64,000 nucleotides of DNA from Sipunculus nudus. Lineage: Eukaryota; Annelida; Sipuncula; Golfingiida; Sipunculidae. Under the pieces are notes generated by a model. That model had not been told where the DNA came from. It was given only the letters and a program-made list of their open reading frames with translations, and searched no databases. This document shows, in pieces, positions 1 to 10,882 of the stretch (positions are counted from its first letter, which is position 1; every line of letters starts with the position of its first letter). Both the position numbers and the translations under genes were made by a program. The DNA is taken from the NCBI GenBank assembly GCA_026874595.1, contig CM049311.1, positions 50,471,676 to 50,535,675 of the forward strand. Reading direction: 5' to 3'.

Positions 1-129
1 ATTTCTTGGCACCGCATGTGCCAGAGTATCCCCAGACATAGTAGCCCCCCCCTTTAAGAATAGGCCCCCATTTTTAGCAGCATATACTAACACTTGGCAT
101 ATATATTGTTTCTTCCATCTATCAATCCA

Positions 130-1110
130 CAATCTTGTTGAAGATGTTGGTCCTGTGACCTTGATCTTTTTAAAGATGTGTCCAGAGACCTTGACCTTTG
201 ACCTCATGACCCCAAAATCAATTCGGGTCTTGCTTTTCCAATAGGACAAATACAAGTCAAGTTTAAAATCTATACATCAATAAAGCAGGAATTATCATCC
301 AGAAACTAATTTTTGGACAGATGGCTCCTGTGACCTTAACCTTTGACCTTGTGACCTCAAATTTGATACGGTTCTTCCTCTCTTGGTAGGTGAACTATAT
401 GTGCAAGATGAAAGATCTGAGATGAAATTTTTGGCTGAAAATGCATCCACATCTTTTTAAAGATGTGTCCTGTGACCTTGACCTTTGACCTCATGACCCC
501 AAAATCAATTTGGGTCTTGCTTTTCCAATGGAACATATACAAGTAAAGTTTGAAATCCATACAACAATAAAAGCAGGAATTATCATCCAGAAACTAATTT
601 TTGGACAGATGGCTCCTGTGACCTTCACCTTTGACCTTGTGACCTCAAAATTGATAGGGGTCTTCCACTCTTGACAGGTGAACTATATGTGCAAGATGAA
701 AGATCTGAAATGAATTGTTTGGCTGAAAATGCATCCACAATCTTTTTAAAGATGTTTCCTGTGAACTTGACCTTTGACCTCATGACCCCAAAATCAATTC
801 CGGTCTTGCTTTTCCAATGGGTCAAATACAAGTCAAGTTTGAAATCCATACATCAATAAAAGAAGGAATTATCATACAGAAACTAATTTTTGGACAGATA
901 GCTCCTGTGGCCTTGACCTTTGGCCTTGTGACCCCAAAAGTGATATGGATCATCCACTATTGGCAAGTGAGTTATATATTCAAGATGGAAGACCTTGGAT
1001 GAAAGTTAGGCTAAAAATGCATCCACAGTATCTTTTAAGATGCCAGTCCAGTGACCTTGACCTCATGACCCTAGAACCTATAGGGTTCTTACTTTAGTGG
1101 TGGGCCACAC
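130..1110 (+). repeat. 289 bp tandem array with TGACCTTTGACC sites (in copy A)
   Basis: The phrase GGACAGATGGCTCCTGTG or a close variant recurs at about 315, 603 and 892, a spacing of 288-289 bp. Each unit has two diverged halves, and each half carries a TGACCTTTGACCT-like site (near 190, 330, 474, 618, 757 and 910). The reverse complement AGGTCAAAGGTCA is the consensus direct repeat with one-base spacing (DR1) bound by RXR, HNF4 and related nuclear receptors. Several sites are preceded by TGACCT, adding a third half-site. No coding potential is evident; the 60-74 residue frames here are repeat by-products. Confidence 0.8.
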
Positions 1111-1661
1111 ATAAGTCATGTTTGAAATCCATATGGCTATCAACACTGGAGATATCATAAGAGGTGTGTGATTTTCACCATATATGGCAATATTCAAGGT
1201 CAAGGCCACTCTCATAGGAAAGGTCATGACCCCAATTTAAATAAACATCATCCCATAACCCATACCTATGTATATGCATAATATAAAAGAAATCTGTCCA
1301 TTAGTTTTTGACTTATAATGCTCACAGTACTGTAAGGTGGCAATTTTGGGGGTATTAAACGGCACGAAAACAAGTAAAGAATAATAGATGGCGCCACCAG
1401 TTTCTGGAACATGACAACCCTATCCATGATCTTCCATCAACTTGATTTTTGGATAAATCCATGCAAGATTTCTTGAGATATTAAAGATTTTGTGTGATTT
1501 TCCCCAAAATTGGACCTATTCAAGGTCAAGGACACTCTCCGAGTAAAGGTCATGACCTCATTTTAAATAGGCGTCGTCCTCTTACCCATATCTATACATA
1601 TACCAAGTTTGTTAAAGTTCCGTAAGATATTTTTTGGGTTATCGCGCCAACAAGATTTATA

Positions 1662-1684
1662 TGCGGCGGCGGCGGCGGTGGGAC
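1662..1684 (+). repeat. CGG trinucleotide run next to the terminal hairpin
   Basis: A GCGGCGGCGG run followed by TGGGACCGG lies about 15 bp before the hairpin. The same position carries CGG or GGC repeats at 2150-2165 and 29777-29805, and a decayed GCAGCAGCAGC at 42200. The run is part of the element family and varies in length between copies. Confidence 0.8.
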
Positions 1685-1699
1685 CGGTATGAAAACATA

Positions 1700-1725
1700 G
1701 TATCCCCGACTTTGTCTGGGGATAC
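1700..1725 (+). other. Terminal hairpin of the GTATCCCC element (first of two in copy A)
   Basis: The 26 nt segment has arms GTATCCCC-GAC and GTCTGGGGATAC around a TTT loop. Other copies are at 2183-2208, 29824-29850 and 42237-42261 (plus orientation), and 20607-20632 and 55156-55181 (reverse orientation). The overall length of 25-27 nt and the pairing are kept although the arm sequence changes. Confidence 0.8.
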
Positions 1726-2182
1726 AATAAACATCATCCCATAACCCATACCTATGTATATGCATAATATAAAAGAAATCTGTACATTAGTTTTTGACTT
1801 ATAATGCTCACAGTACTGTAAGGTGGCAATTTTGGGGTTATTAAACGGCACAAAAACAAGTAAAGAATAATAGGTGGCGCCACCAGTTTCTGGAACATGA
1901 CAACCCTATCCATGATCTTCCATCAACTTGATTTTGGGATAAATCCATGCAAGTTTTCTTGAGATATTAAAGAATTTGTGTGATTTTCCCCAAAATTGGA
2001 CCTATTCAAGGTCAAGGACACTTTCCTAGTCAAAGTCATGACCTAATTTTATATTGGCGTCTTCCTCTTACCCATATCTATACATATACAAAGTTTGGTA
2101 AAGTTCCGTGAAATATTTTTTGGGTTATCACGCCAACAAGATTTATATGCGGTGGCGGCGGCGGGACCTATGTGAAAACAAA

Positions 2183-2208
2183 GTATCCCCGACTTTGTCT
2201 GGGGATAC
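2183..2208 (+). other. Terminal hairpin of the GTATCCCC element (second in copy A)
   Basis: The sequence is the same 26 nt as at 1700-1725. It is followed by CAATTAAAGG, where the neighbouring GGAC-tailed repeat resumes in mid-monomer. That suggests copy A inserted into an older element. Confidence 0.8.
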
Positions 2209-2212
2209 AATT

Positions 2213-3401
2213 AAAGGTATTGTTTTTTATTTATGCTAATAACTTGAAAAATTTGCAAAATTCAGATCTAATTTTGGGTAAACAATCTTGATTAAATAAA
2301 GTTATATTCCTGAAAAAAGTCTCTAGGTTCAGCAATTCTCATGTTAGGTGAGTAAATATATTCCTGATATTTTAAAAATTGCATTATATTTTGGCCCATA
2401 ACTTCAAAATAATACCCAATACTGACCTAATTTTTGGTATGTTCATAGAAAATGTATGAAAGAATGTAGATACTAAATGTGATCAAAAACAGATCAGTGG
2501 TTTTGATATTAGGCAGCCTTGAAGTGTGACAATGGCTTTTTTTTTTATGGAAAACGGAGGTTTTTCCTTAATATCTCGAAGGAACAAAGTCCTTATGACC
2601 CAATTTTCAGTATGGTAGGAGATTTTCGGGACATCTAACATTATGCCAACAGCCATCGGGAGCATAGAGATGTGCACTGAATGACCTACAGTCATCAAAG
2701 TGGACTGCTTGACAATGTAAGGGAATACAACAAGAGCCTCCAAAAAAACTCAATAACTAGCCTAATTTTGCAGCTTTCATTTTCAAATTTCAGATTTTAA
2801 CAGATTAAATCCTTATGTGTACATGCTGTGAAAATTAAATCCATAGTACTTACAGGAAAAAAACGTGCCGTGGCCAAAGTTGGTTAAAATTTAAGGTACC
2901 AATTTATATTTTTGCCAATATTTAAAAAAATTTAACAGATTTTGATCTAATTTTTGGTATACACTTAAATTTTGATTAATTAAAGTTGTATTACTGAAAT
3001 AAAGTCCCTACCTTTAACACTTCTGGTCTTAAGTGACCAAATATCTTTCCTGATTTTTTTTACAAAGTCCATTATGTTTGGGCCCATAACTTTTTTAAAT
3101 TAAATAATACTGACTTAATTTCTGGCATGTACATAGGAACTATATAGAGGAATATTTATGGTAAATATGAAGAAAACCAGATGAATGGTTTTGAAATTAG
3201 GCAGTCCTGAAGTGTAAAAATAGATTTCTAATAAAAAATTGAGGTTTTTCCTTAATATCTCGAAGGAACTAAGTCCTATTGACCCAATTTTCCGCATGGT
3301 AGGAGATTTTGGGGACGGACGGACGGACGGAAAGAAGGACGGACGACGGACAATGGACCACGACTATAGCTCAGATGACTTATAGTCAGCTGAGCTAATT
3401 A
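2213..3401 (+). mobile_element. GGAC-tailed dimeric repeat, left-truncated copy
   Basis: The sequence matches blocks near 15130-16387 and 31512-35620: TTTATGCTAATAACTT, GATCTAATTTTGGGTA, then TTTTTCCTTAATATCTC, a GGACGGACGGAC run at 3313-3330, and an end reading GACTTATAGTCAGCTGAGCT at about 3378-3397. It begins in mid-monomer directly after the hairpin of copy A. The second monomer begins near 2741. No frame above 89 residues is present and none looks conserved, so this is a non-coding repeat. Confidence 0.7.
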
Positions 3402-4583
3402 TCCATTTATTAAAATATCCTGTAGCAATTAACAGCTCTAAAAAGTAAAGTAAAACTCGTTCTTGCGGCCAATTCAGTAAGATGGAAACTCACTAATTTG
3501 GACACTGATTTCAGTCCCTTCAAATCCACCTGTATATTATGTCAAACATAATCTCATAAAGCAGACAACTCACTATCCCAGACAATGGACAATATGTCCA
3601 GCCCTGCCAACATAGTACTATCTATTTGGCATCTGTCCTTCCCTGCCATAACATTCATGTATTGATTACAATCCTTACAGGTGGACAGACATGCAAGTTT
3701 ACTTTTTTGTTCACTGAACTCCTGTGAAAATTCTTGCACCTTGACCTCGTATGACATGTATTGGTCAGTCAGACAGACAGTGAACAAATATGAGTGCAAT
3801 TTGAGAGAAATTATTGCTGACATTGTTGTTTATTTAAGATTTTCTCTATCATATTCTAGGCCCACAAGTAAATTTCAAACGGCTTAAGCTCCTCAGAAAT
3901 CTACATCAAAGACTAATGGATGGCAATTATTCATTGTGTAAATAAAGTAATATGCCCAGCTCCTCTAACAGGACAACTCAATAATCAGGCAAAATCCTCC
4001 TGTGCCCTGAGCGGCTGACTTACAGGTGGTTCACTATACAGCAGACACCTTGTTGCCTGACATGTAGGAACATTTCAAGCCAAAGTACAATTCAGGTCAA
4101 AGAGCAAAAGAAATCTGGTCATGCAAAAACAACTGCAACAGGTAACAGGCTCTTGTTGGACAACTCTGACACATCAACTGTTGATACCTTATCCTAGCCA
4201 TGACAACATGACACTCAGGCCTTTGGAAATAAACTGATACAGTGATAGGGCCTGGGGTCATGATGGCAGTCACAACAGAATGCCCATTCTAAGAGTCGGA
4301 TCAAAATATTTCCTGTCTGGTATTATTTGGCATCACAGGCTTATATAGTCATATTATATGTGCTTAATATCGAAGAAAAAATGTTGTTACACAAAAATAA
4401 TTACATTTATTACCTCCTTTCATCACTGTGGCACCGATTCACGTGAAGCGGTACTTCTCATTCAAAACTAAATGTGTCATGGCGCGGTCGTGTATGTAAA
4501 CTTGGAAGTCGGAAGCCGGAAGGCGGAAACCAACAAAAGCAGTTTTAAGCATATACAAAATGCTAACGATTCAATACCGTTTT
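3402..4583. other. Sequence without recognised genes
   Basis: This stretch has mixed composition, more balanced than the flanking repeats. It includes GTCAGTCAGACAGACAGTG near 3762. Short overlapping frames on both strands (3554-3887) have no splice-supported structure. Around 4495-4530 the sequence becomes richer in CG and GGAAG (for example GGAAGTCGGAAGCCGGAAG), close to the inverted repeat that follows. I see no gene. Confidence 0.4.
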
Positions 4584-4745
4584 GTTTTCCCCCGATAGAA
4601 TAAGATCTTTTTTATCATTCTGTGAAGAATAATAGTTATCCATTGTTTAATCTGAACGTTATGGAAGATTTTGTGCTCGGAAGCCATCTCGGAAGTCAGT
4701 CAGAAGTGCTTGGATGTTATCCAATGTGTATAACTCCGAAGTCAC
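4584..4745 (+). repeat. Left arm of a ~3.3 kb inverted-repeat pair
   Basis: This arm reads GATAGAATAAGATC, ATCATTCTGTGAAG, AGTTATCCATTG, GTGCTCGGAAGCC and ATGTGTATAACTCCGAAGTC. The reverse complement of 7806-7930 shows the same order with substitutions: GATAGAATAAGGTC, ATCATTATGT, AGTTATCCATCC, TTGCTCGGAAATG and ATGTGTAAAACTCGGAAGCC. The arms face each other across 3.06 kb, as long terminal inverted repeats of a DNA transposon would. No coding region is visible between them. Confidence 0.6.
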
Positions 4746-4909
4746 AGAGACGCACTGGTTAACTTGTGCCCGAATGCAGTTTCATTATAATTATAGTTGC
4801 ATGCATATATTAAAATTGCTTATGCATGATTCTGCTTTTAATGAGTGTATAATACAATACATGATACATAATTGGAAAACTATAAGTTCTTAATTTTTTT
4901 ATTTGTAAA

Positions 4910-4913
<4 letters not shown>

Positions 4914-4969
<56 letters not shown>
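4914..4969. repeat. (TA)n microsatellite
   Basis: About 28 uninterrupted TA units lie inside the AT-rich interval between the inverted arms. Confidence 0.95.
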
Positions 4970-4973
<4 letters not shown>

Positions 4974-5287
4974 ATTTTCACGTAATATATTTCACTCCAT
5001 CTCAAGATTATGATTGATTTTCTGTTCCGCATCTATTCTCCTACATGTTTTTGAACAATGTATTCAAACTTTAGGTTGTTGGGCTTTAATATTTATATTT
5101 CTATAAAATTACGGTATAAACTGGAAAGTCCAAATATTCAAAAGTTCGTAACATGTTAATGTCAATGATGAAATGCGCGTCTATACATTTATAACTGGCA
5201 AATGTCACTCCTAGTATTTAAATGTAGTACTCGTTGTAAAATAATTGATATGATTAAGTCTTATGACAATCTTTGCATTTTTTTCCG

Positions 5288-5480
5288 ACATTTGTGATCT
5301 GTGAGCGCACAGGCTCGGACAGCAGAACAGTACGCGAGTCTGAGTATCAGCCGAGGAGCCGTGAGATTTTTTTACAGTCGATCCCAACCGGAGCTCAGCA
5401 GTCTGTGGGGAGACCGTGCATGACTCGCACGGTAATGCGATGGGGGGGGGATTGGGATTCGTCGGTGTTATTATCGAGAA
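5288..5480. promoter_or_regulatory. CpG-enriched patch in AT-rich surroundings
   Basis: Roughly a dozen CpG dinucleotides fall in under 200 bp (GTGAGCGCACAGG, AGTACGCGAGTC, CAGCCGAGGAGCCG, GATGCGAT-like stretches), while the flanking kilobases are nearly CpG-free. A GTGCATGACTCGCAC motif and a nine-base G run (5442-5450) are included. It could be a promoter or 5' leader exon, or a CpG-rich fragment of the surrounding element. A frame of 71 residues at 5273-5488 has no recognised features. There is no direct evidence of transcription. Confidence 0.2.
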
Positions 5481-5489
5481 AAGTGTGAT

Positions 5490-7805
5490 AACGGAAATAC
5501 TTCCTCTCTCATTATACTAGTATATATTTGGATGCTCTCTCAGTGGAGTAAATCACCAATTTATGAATTGGAAAGTAATAAATATAATAATGAAATTGCT
5601 AGGGAATAAAAAAAGTAATCTGGAAAAGAAATGAAAATTAATTAGGAAAAAATGGGAAAAGAACTCGATAAAATGAAAGATTTTAGGTCTGAACGGGCTT
5701 GCGCCCTCTATGAATGCACCACTGAATAATAAATATGGTATAATAAACCCTAATACGGCATTAAAAATACAGTTATAAATTACGATGTCATTCAAAATAA
5801 AAAATAGTAATATATTTTCCATACGTTGAACAAATATGAAAATTCAATATATCCCAGTAGGTCATCGCTGGAACAAACATACATGTATCATATACAAAAC
5901 AAAATGTCTTTCAATATGTTAGAGTTCAACGATATTTAAAAAGAAAATGTTAAATTTATATCTTAAAAAAGGGATACAACAGTCCAGATAATATTTAACA
6001 TACTAATACATGTGTTATTATAAAATCTGATCGATTTGTGAATTTAAGCAAATATTTTTTTAAAACTAAAATTAATTCTTTTTCAAGTTTTTCACTCTTT
6101 CTTTCAAACTTTATTAATCTCGAAGTTTATATTATAATAATGTTACAACGGGGAATTAGGGGAGTTCTTCCCTGGCCATAACACAGTCACACGGCGCGTC
6201 AGGTGAATAACTGAGACAGTCCAAGTTGGATATTGTGCTGTTTTATTTCCAGTTGTCTTGGTTTACATGTTGATGATGGCGTGGGTCTGTCTGCCAGTTC
6301 CCAGCCCAACACAGGATTTTGTATCAGTATTACTACGTCACAAACCTTTACATCATCTTACACTTTTTCTATTGGATATTGGATATGTGTCATTATGACA
6401 TACCTGAATGTTTAGATAACCATATATGGCTTCGGCTTTCGCCTACGCACAAACTTTTTCCTTGTTTTACCTAAAGCTCATGTAATATCATTATATTCCT
6501 GATATTAATATATTCAGGGTACATATTTGTCTCCTGATCAATTCTGTGTGACCCAGCTACTTACTGACTCACTTTGGTACAGTCTTCCGGTCCTAAATTA
6601 CTGCCTCATGCGCAGGCCGGTATTCACCGTACCTTTGACTTTTATATCATTTTACACTGTCATCCAGATCTAAACCTGGCTTCTGCTGATGCCTATAATA
6701 ACAGAATCTATTTTGGCTTACTTGATTAAGTTTACATTCACATGGCTATAACAATTATACCAGTCTATACTAATCACTGGTTGTCTGCATTCAGAATTTA
6801 TGTCCATTAAAATACTCATTTATCAGCTTCTTTTCTAAACCTATATGCTAACCGACATATGGAGATCGGAATCCAAACACCTGTCTTACAATGGTAGACA
6901 ATGCGTTGGTACACCAATTTAGGCTATTATCATTTCTCTCTGTCGCTCTATCTGTCTTTCCATCTGCTGAACTGGTAACTGATCTTATGTGTACCAAAAT
7001 ATTGCGTTAAAATCAGTAATTAATTATAATAGATATTAACACCTCTTACCACATAACAATAATTTCACTCCTGATGTTTCAACATCACATTTTAACTTCA
7101 AATATATGGATATTTATTAATATATTAAAGTATGTTTGCAACTGATTTCACTCTCAAACGTTATAACATGTGCATGATAAGGGCATCTAACCAGAATGTG
7201 CTCCCTTCAACTTCATATTACTGTACGATTACAAGGATCTCGATAAGAAATTACAATTTTGTTTACATAATATATAAATAAATCAATGTGTGCAACCGGA
7301 CCATGAAATGTAAAATATAATTTGGCATATAAAGTATTACATAATAGATAAGAGTCTAAGAGATTCATAATCCTGATATATTATTTGGTCAATGGAAGAG
7401 GAAAAGGTTTTTCAATTTATACATTAAAAATAAAATATTTTGTTCGAAACAACTTGTAAAAACATTAACTGGACGTTTTTTGGTTCTGTCAAATTTTCTG
7501 TTTAAGTCTCTAAGATATTATCAGGGTGATTTTTATAGGGGCACATGTATATAATATTATCAAAACCTTTATTTTTTTCCATGTTTCCACCAACATAAAA
7601 TGTGGTAACAGCGTAAAATATTGTTTAGTTAAAATAATCTTGTTTTACAAAATGAAATAAAATAACAATATAATATATTATAAAAAAAACAGCATCATGA
7701 ATGTTACAAACAGATTGAGTTTATGAAAAATATATGATACTGAAGAAACTGAAAATGCTTGACACGTTTGCTGACTATATGATTACCTGTGCATTTGCCA
7801 TTACT
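5490..7805. other. AT-rich interval, no gene seen
   Basis: The interior of the inverted-repeat pair is AT-rich with many homopolymer A and T runs. Frames of 60-89 residues (for example 5553-5822 minus) are low-complexity Phe/Ile-rich translations of AT-rich DNA. Nothing resembling a transposase is present. Confidence 0.5.
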
Positions 7806-7930
7806 GGCTTCCGAGTTTTACACATTTGGACCATAACCTGGCATTTCCGAGCAAAAAATAGTCTATAACTTCGGATGGATAACTTTGATTATTTTACATA
7901 ATGATAGAAAAGACCTTATTCTATCAATAA
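7806..7930 (-). repeat. Right arm of the ~3.3 kb inverted-repeat pair
   Basis: This is the reverse complement partner of 4584-4745 (see there). It ends at CTTATTCTATCAATAAAAC, which directly abuts the start of the next repeat at 7932. A third, diverged relative with GACTTCGG and GTTATACACATAG lies at about 10425-10500. Confidence 0.6.
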
Positions 7931-9569
7931 AACAAGTGACCCATGGGTCATGACGCTCAGCTGCCAAGCATGACCTGTGACATCATGGAGATTCACAACT
8001 TCCAGTCAAATTTTGAAGAACCAATTTGTTGAAAATTTTCTATGACAACAGAAATATAAATCACCTATGTCTGGTTAAAACACAGTGAATTGATGGTCTG
8101 AGGAAAATGCATGATTGTTAAGCTATCAGGAACTATTCCAACAGCTTGCTTGAAACCTGTCAGTCTCAAAGGAACACCACAAAGGGCAAATATAAGATCA
8201 AAATATATAGCAAAAATCAAGGAAATACATGCAAGAATTATTGAGAAACAGGTGCTTCTGCATGAATTTTTATTCAATACAAGCCAACTGTTCTGCACTT
8301 TTATAAATGATGGTAATATTTATTCAGAAATATTTGACCCAATCCTTTTCAAGATTACATAAATATACATCCAACTGCATTCACTTTAACTGTTCTTGAG
8401 ATAATATGATCAAAAGGAATTAAAAGATGGTTGCCTGGTGGCCATATTGGACTTCTGACAAGTCTGAAATCAGACAACAAACATTCTCTAAATCGGACCA
8501 AACATTAAAGAAAAATTACTGAAACTGCACTGAAGAAAGAATTTCTAAGGTGGCTAACTGGCAGACATAATGGATTTCTGACAAGTATGACATTTGATAT
8601 CCCACATTCTCCAATAAGAGACCAAACTTGGGGCAAATTATCCAGTAATGAATGCCCAAAATAATTCAAAAGGCATGTCCAGGCCCTCATATCAGATTTA
8701 TAGATATGCAATTGTAAAAAGTGTAAGTCCAATATTTTTTATTATCACTCTGCTTTTCAATGGGGTCAGCAGGGTAGGTAAACTGCCAAACCTGAAAGAA
8801 AAGAAATGCAGAAAGCATGACTAAGAGTCTTGAAATAAAACAAAAAGCCATCCTAAATCAAGGTACACATCCACATATTATGAGAACAAACACTTGCTTT
8901 TATATGTGGTGATATATATTAAAATATTCAGATATCTAGGAAACTAAGTTTATTGCTAGGATTCCATAAAATAAACTGCAAAATGTTCCCATCATCTTAT
9001 AAATCAGTAGCTAAACCTTAACACTTAACTCTCATAGTCTTAATGCCTGGCTGAAGTATTCCAACAACAGTGTTTTTGTTATGAAGTATGGAGGTACTTT
9101 ATCACTGAGCCTTATCACTTAATAGGCTGATACAAAAGGGAGTCATATGTCACCAGTGTCACTCACAATTACAGCCACACAGGGAGATGTACCAGCTGGA
9201 GTGGGATGGTTATATATACAAGAAAAATAGAGATGGTCTATAAAATAAGTAATTGTGAACATCCCTGACCTATGACCTTGGCCTTTTGCCAATATATCAA
9301 CTGGATTCTTTCTAAATGATGGGTAACTACTAACCACTTAAATCTGGTGTAATTACTTGGCAACCAATGGGTGAATAACTTTGACCTGCAACCTTTAACC
9401 TGCTGACCAGCTGACCCCAAAATCAATAAGTTATTTATTCAAGCAAAAAGACTCATAAATATGAAGTTTGAGTCAAACTGAGTGATGCATAGATGTGGCA
9501 TATGTGAAAGACTGAAGGTTTGGGTTGAACAGTTACACTTGAAATATGCTCACAAGCATTTAGAACAAT

Positions 9570-10030
9570 TGAATATTGTGACCTTGACCTTTGACTTTTT
9601 GACCTCAACATCAATAGGCTTCTTCCCTTATTGGTAGGTAAGCCATATAAGACTGATGGAAGGTACAGATTGAAAAGTTTGCCTGAAAATGACTCCACGC
9701 AAGAAGTGGGTGCTGTGAACTTGACCTTTGACCTCAAAAATCAACAGGTCTTTTCCCCTGTAGGCAGAGAAGCGATATCAGTGCTAGAAGGTTTGGAATG
9801 AAAAGTCTAGCTTGAAATGTGTCCACAACCTTTTCAAAGAAGTGGATCATGTGACCCTGACCTTTGACCTTGTGACCTCAAATCTATAGGATTCTTCTCC
9901 AACTTAGTAGGTGAGCTATATGTGAAAAATCAAAGAATTGGGATGAAAGGGTTGGCTTAAAATGCATCCACAGGCTTTTCAAAGAAGAGGCTCCTGTGAC
10001 CTTGACCTTTGACCTTTTGACCTCAAAAAA
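9570..10030 (+). repeat. ~140 bp tandem array with TGACCTTTGACC sites
   Basis: GTGACCTTGACCTTTGAC and variants occur at about 9578, 9714, 9851 and 9996, spaced 136, 137 and 145 bp. Each is followed by a further TGACC half-site and by the shared phrases TAGGTGAGCTATATGTG and TTGGGATGAAA. It is related to the array at 130-1110 but sits in a different element. Confidence 0.75.
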
Positions 10031-10256
10031 ATTATGGTTGGTAGGTGAGCTGTATGTGAAAGATGGAAGGTTTGGGATGAAAATTTTGCCTCAAAGAGTT
10101 ATTTCTGGGGGGTGCAAACACACCCCATAACTTCGAGAATATAGGTCGCAGTGACCTAATTTCAGGTTTGCAAGGAGATCTTTTTATAACCTCTAAGACT
10201 GCATAGGGTTCATGGCCCTAGCCCCTACGGTTACGATTTGTGCCCTGCTAACGGCC

Positions 10257-10282
10257 AGACGGCCGGCCGGCCGGCCGGCCGG
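10257..10282 (+). repeat. (GGCC)n run at the element tail
   Basis: An alternating GGCCGGCCGG run is followed by GGACGGAAGGACGACGGAC. It occupies the position of the GGACGG run in related elements (3313, 16300, 16664, 35545). Confidence 0.9.
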
Positions 10283-10594
10283 ACGGAAGGACGACGGACA
10301 AAGACCCATCGCTATAGCCCAGCATGACTGAAAGTCAGCTGAGCTAAAAAAGGTACTTTCTATTGATGTAGTAGCATTTTAATTATGCTTCGATCATTGC
10401 TTTAAAAAAAGTCCTTGCTTTCGACTTCGGTCTTCCGGGTTATACACATAGCCGTTTGGAAATCCCCTACCGGAAGTTATGGTTCTCCCGCTGACAGACG
10501 TGGAGACGACTTTTTAGAGTAAAACCAGCCTCGGATGAAATAATTATTATTTTCCCCAACAGAATAACGTCACTTTTCGTCTTAACTCAGGAAA

Positions 10595-10753
10595 ATGACA
10601 GTTCGAGAAGAAGATGAAAATGAAAAGGTAGTGTCAGAAATGGCGTGCACATCTGCACATACTAGAATTGATGCGAACCCAATAGCTTGTACTGTCACCC
10701 CATCGTCTTCAGTTCACCTAAAATCGACGTTTGGGGTGACAAGCTGTCGCTAA
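10595..10753 (+). CDS. Candidate small ORF or first exon, 52 codons, unrecognised
   Basis: An ATG in an A-rich context (GGAAAATGA) opens a 52-codon frame beginning MTVREEDENEK and ending in TSCR before TAA. It uses varied codons and is more balanced in composition than its surroundings. AAGGTAGTG after codon 11 could act as a splice donor, which would make this a first coding exon whose translation stops being relevant at that point. Against it, the leader just upstream (10425-10580) resembles the repeat arms at 4584 and 7806. I do not recognise the product. It may be chance. Confidence 0.25.
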   Translation: MTVREEDENEKVVSEMACTSAHTRIDANPIACTVTPSSSVHLKSTFGVTSCR

Positions 10754-10882
10754 CCTTATCCCTGATGAGGTGACATTTTCCTCTTTCTGTGACTGGCTAA
10801 TTAGCTGCACACCAGCTGTCAATCACAGGAGAGTCAGATACAGATGATGCATTATAGGATGAGTAATGGATGGGGTTTTAAA

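Larger units (their letters stand above)
1..2212 (+). mobile_element. GTATCCCC hairpin-ended element, copy A
   Basis: The first base of the window lines up with the conserved left end seen again near 28626, 38187 and 63122 (TTCTTGGCACCGCAGGTGCC followed by GTATCCCCAGACA). The left end can fold: TGGCACC, a GCA loop, GGTGCCA; this copy has one change, GCATGTGCC. The right end is a 26 nt hairpin with GTATCCCC and GGGGATAC arms, after which all copies read CAAT. The body holds a 289 bp tandem array with TGACCTTTGACC sites, a conserved block including ATTAAACGGCAC, a GGCGCCACC palindrome and a CGG run. No transposase-like frame is present, so this is a non-autonomous element. Its class is uncertain: both ends carry hairpins, the GTATCCCCAGACA motif is inverted at the two ends, and no clear target duplication is visible. 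Confidence 0.75.
1241..2212 (+). repeat. Head-to-tail duplication of the element's right third (about 485 bp, two copies)
   Basis: The block starting ATAAACATCATCCCATAACC at 1241 starts again at 1727, immediately after the first terminal hairpin. Both copies run through the GGCGCCACC block and CGG run to a full hairpin (1700-1725 and 2183-2208). Copy A therefore has two right ends in tandem. The junction sits at GATACAATAAACATC, where the CAAT tail meets AATAAACATC, so microhomology or end re-use during replication are both possible. Confidence 0.8.
7932..10347 (+). mobile_element. CCCATGGGTC / CAGCTGAGC-ended repeat, probable full copy
   Basis: The left end reads ACAAGTGACCCATGGGTCAT then GACGCTCAGCTG. 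The right end reads GACTGAAAGTCAGCTGAGCT followed by AAAAA. The GCTCAGCTG motif is thus inverted at the two ends. The left end recurs at 10883, 11633 and 30198, always with GACCCATGGGTC or a one-base variant. The right end recurs at 3385, 16372, 16736 and 26560. The interior holds short blocks repeated in the genus of such elements (GGCCATATTGGACTTCTGAC near 8440 and a relative near 8560), then a TGACCTTTGACC array and a GGCC-rich tail. No long frame is present. Pairing this start with this end is inference from the order of motifs. Confidence 0.5.
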
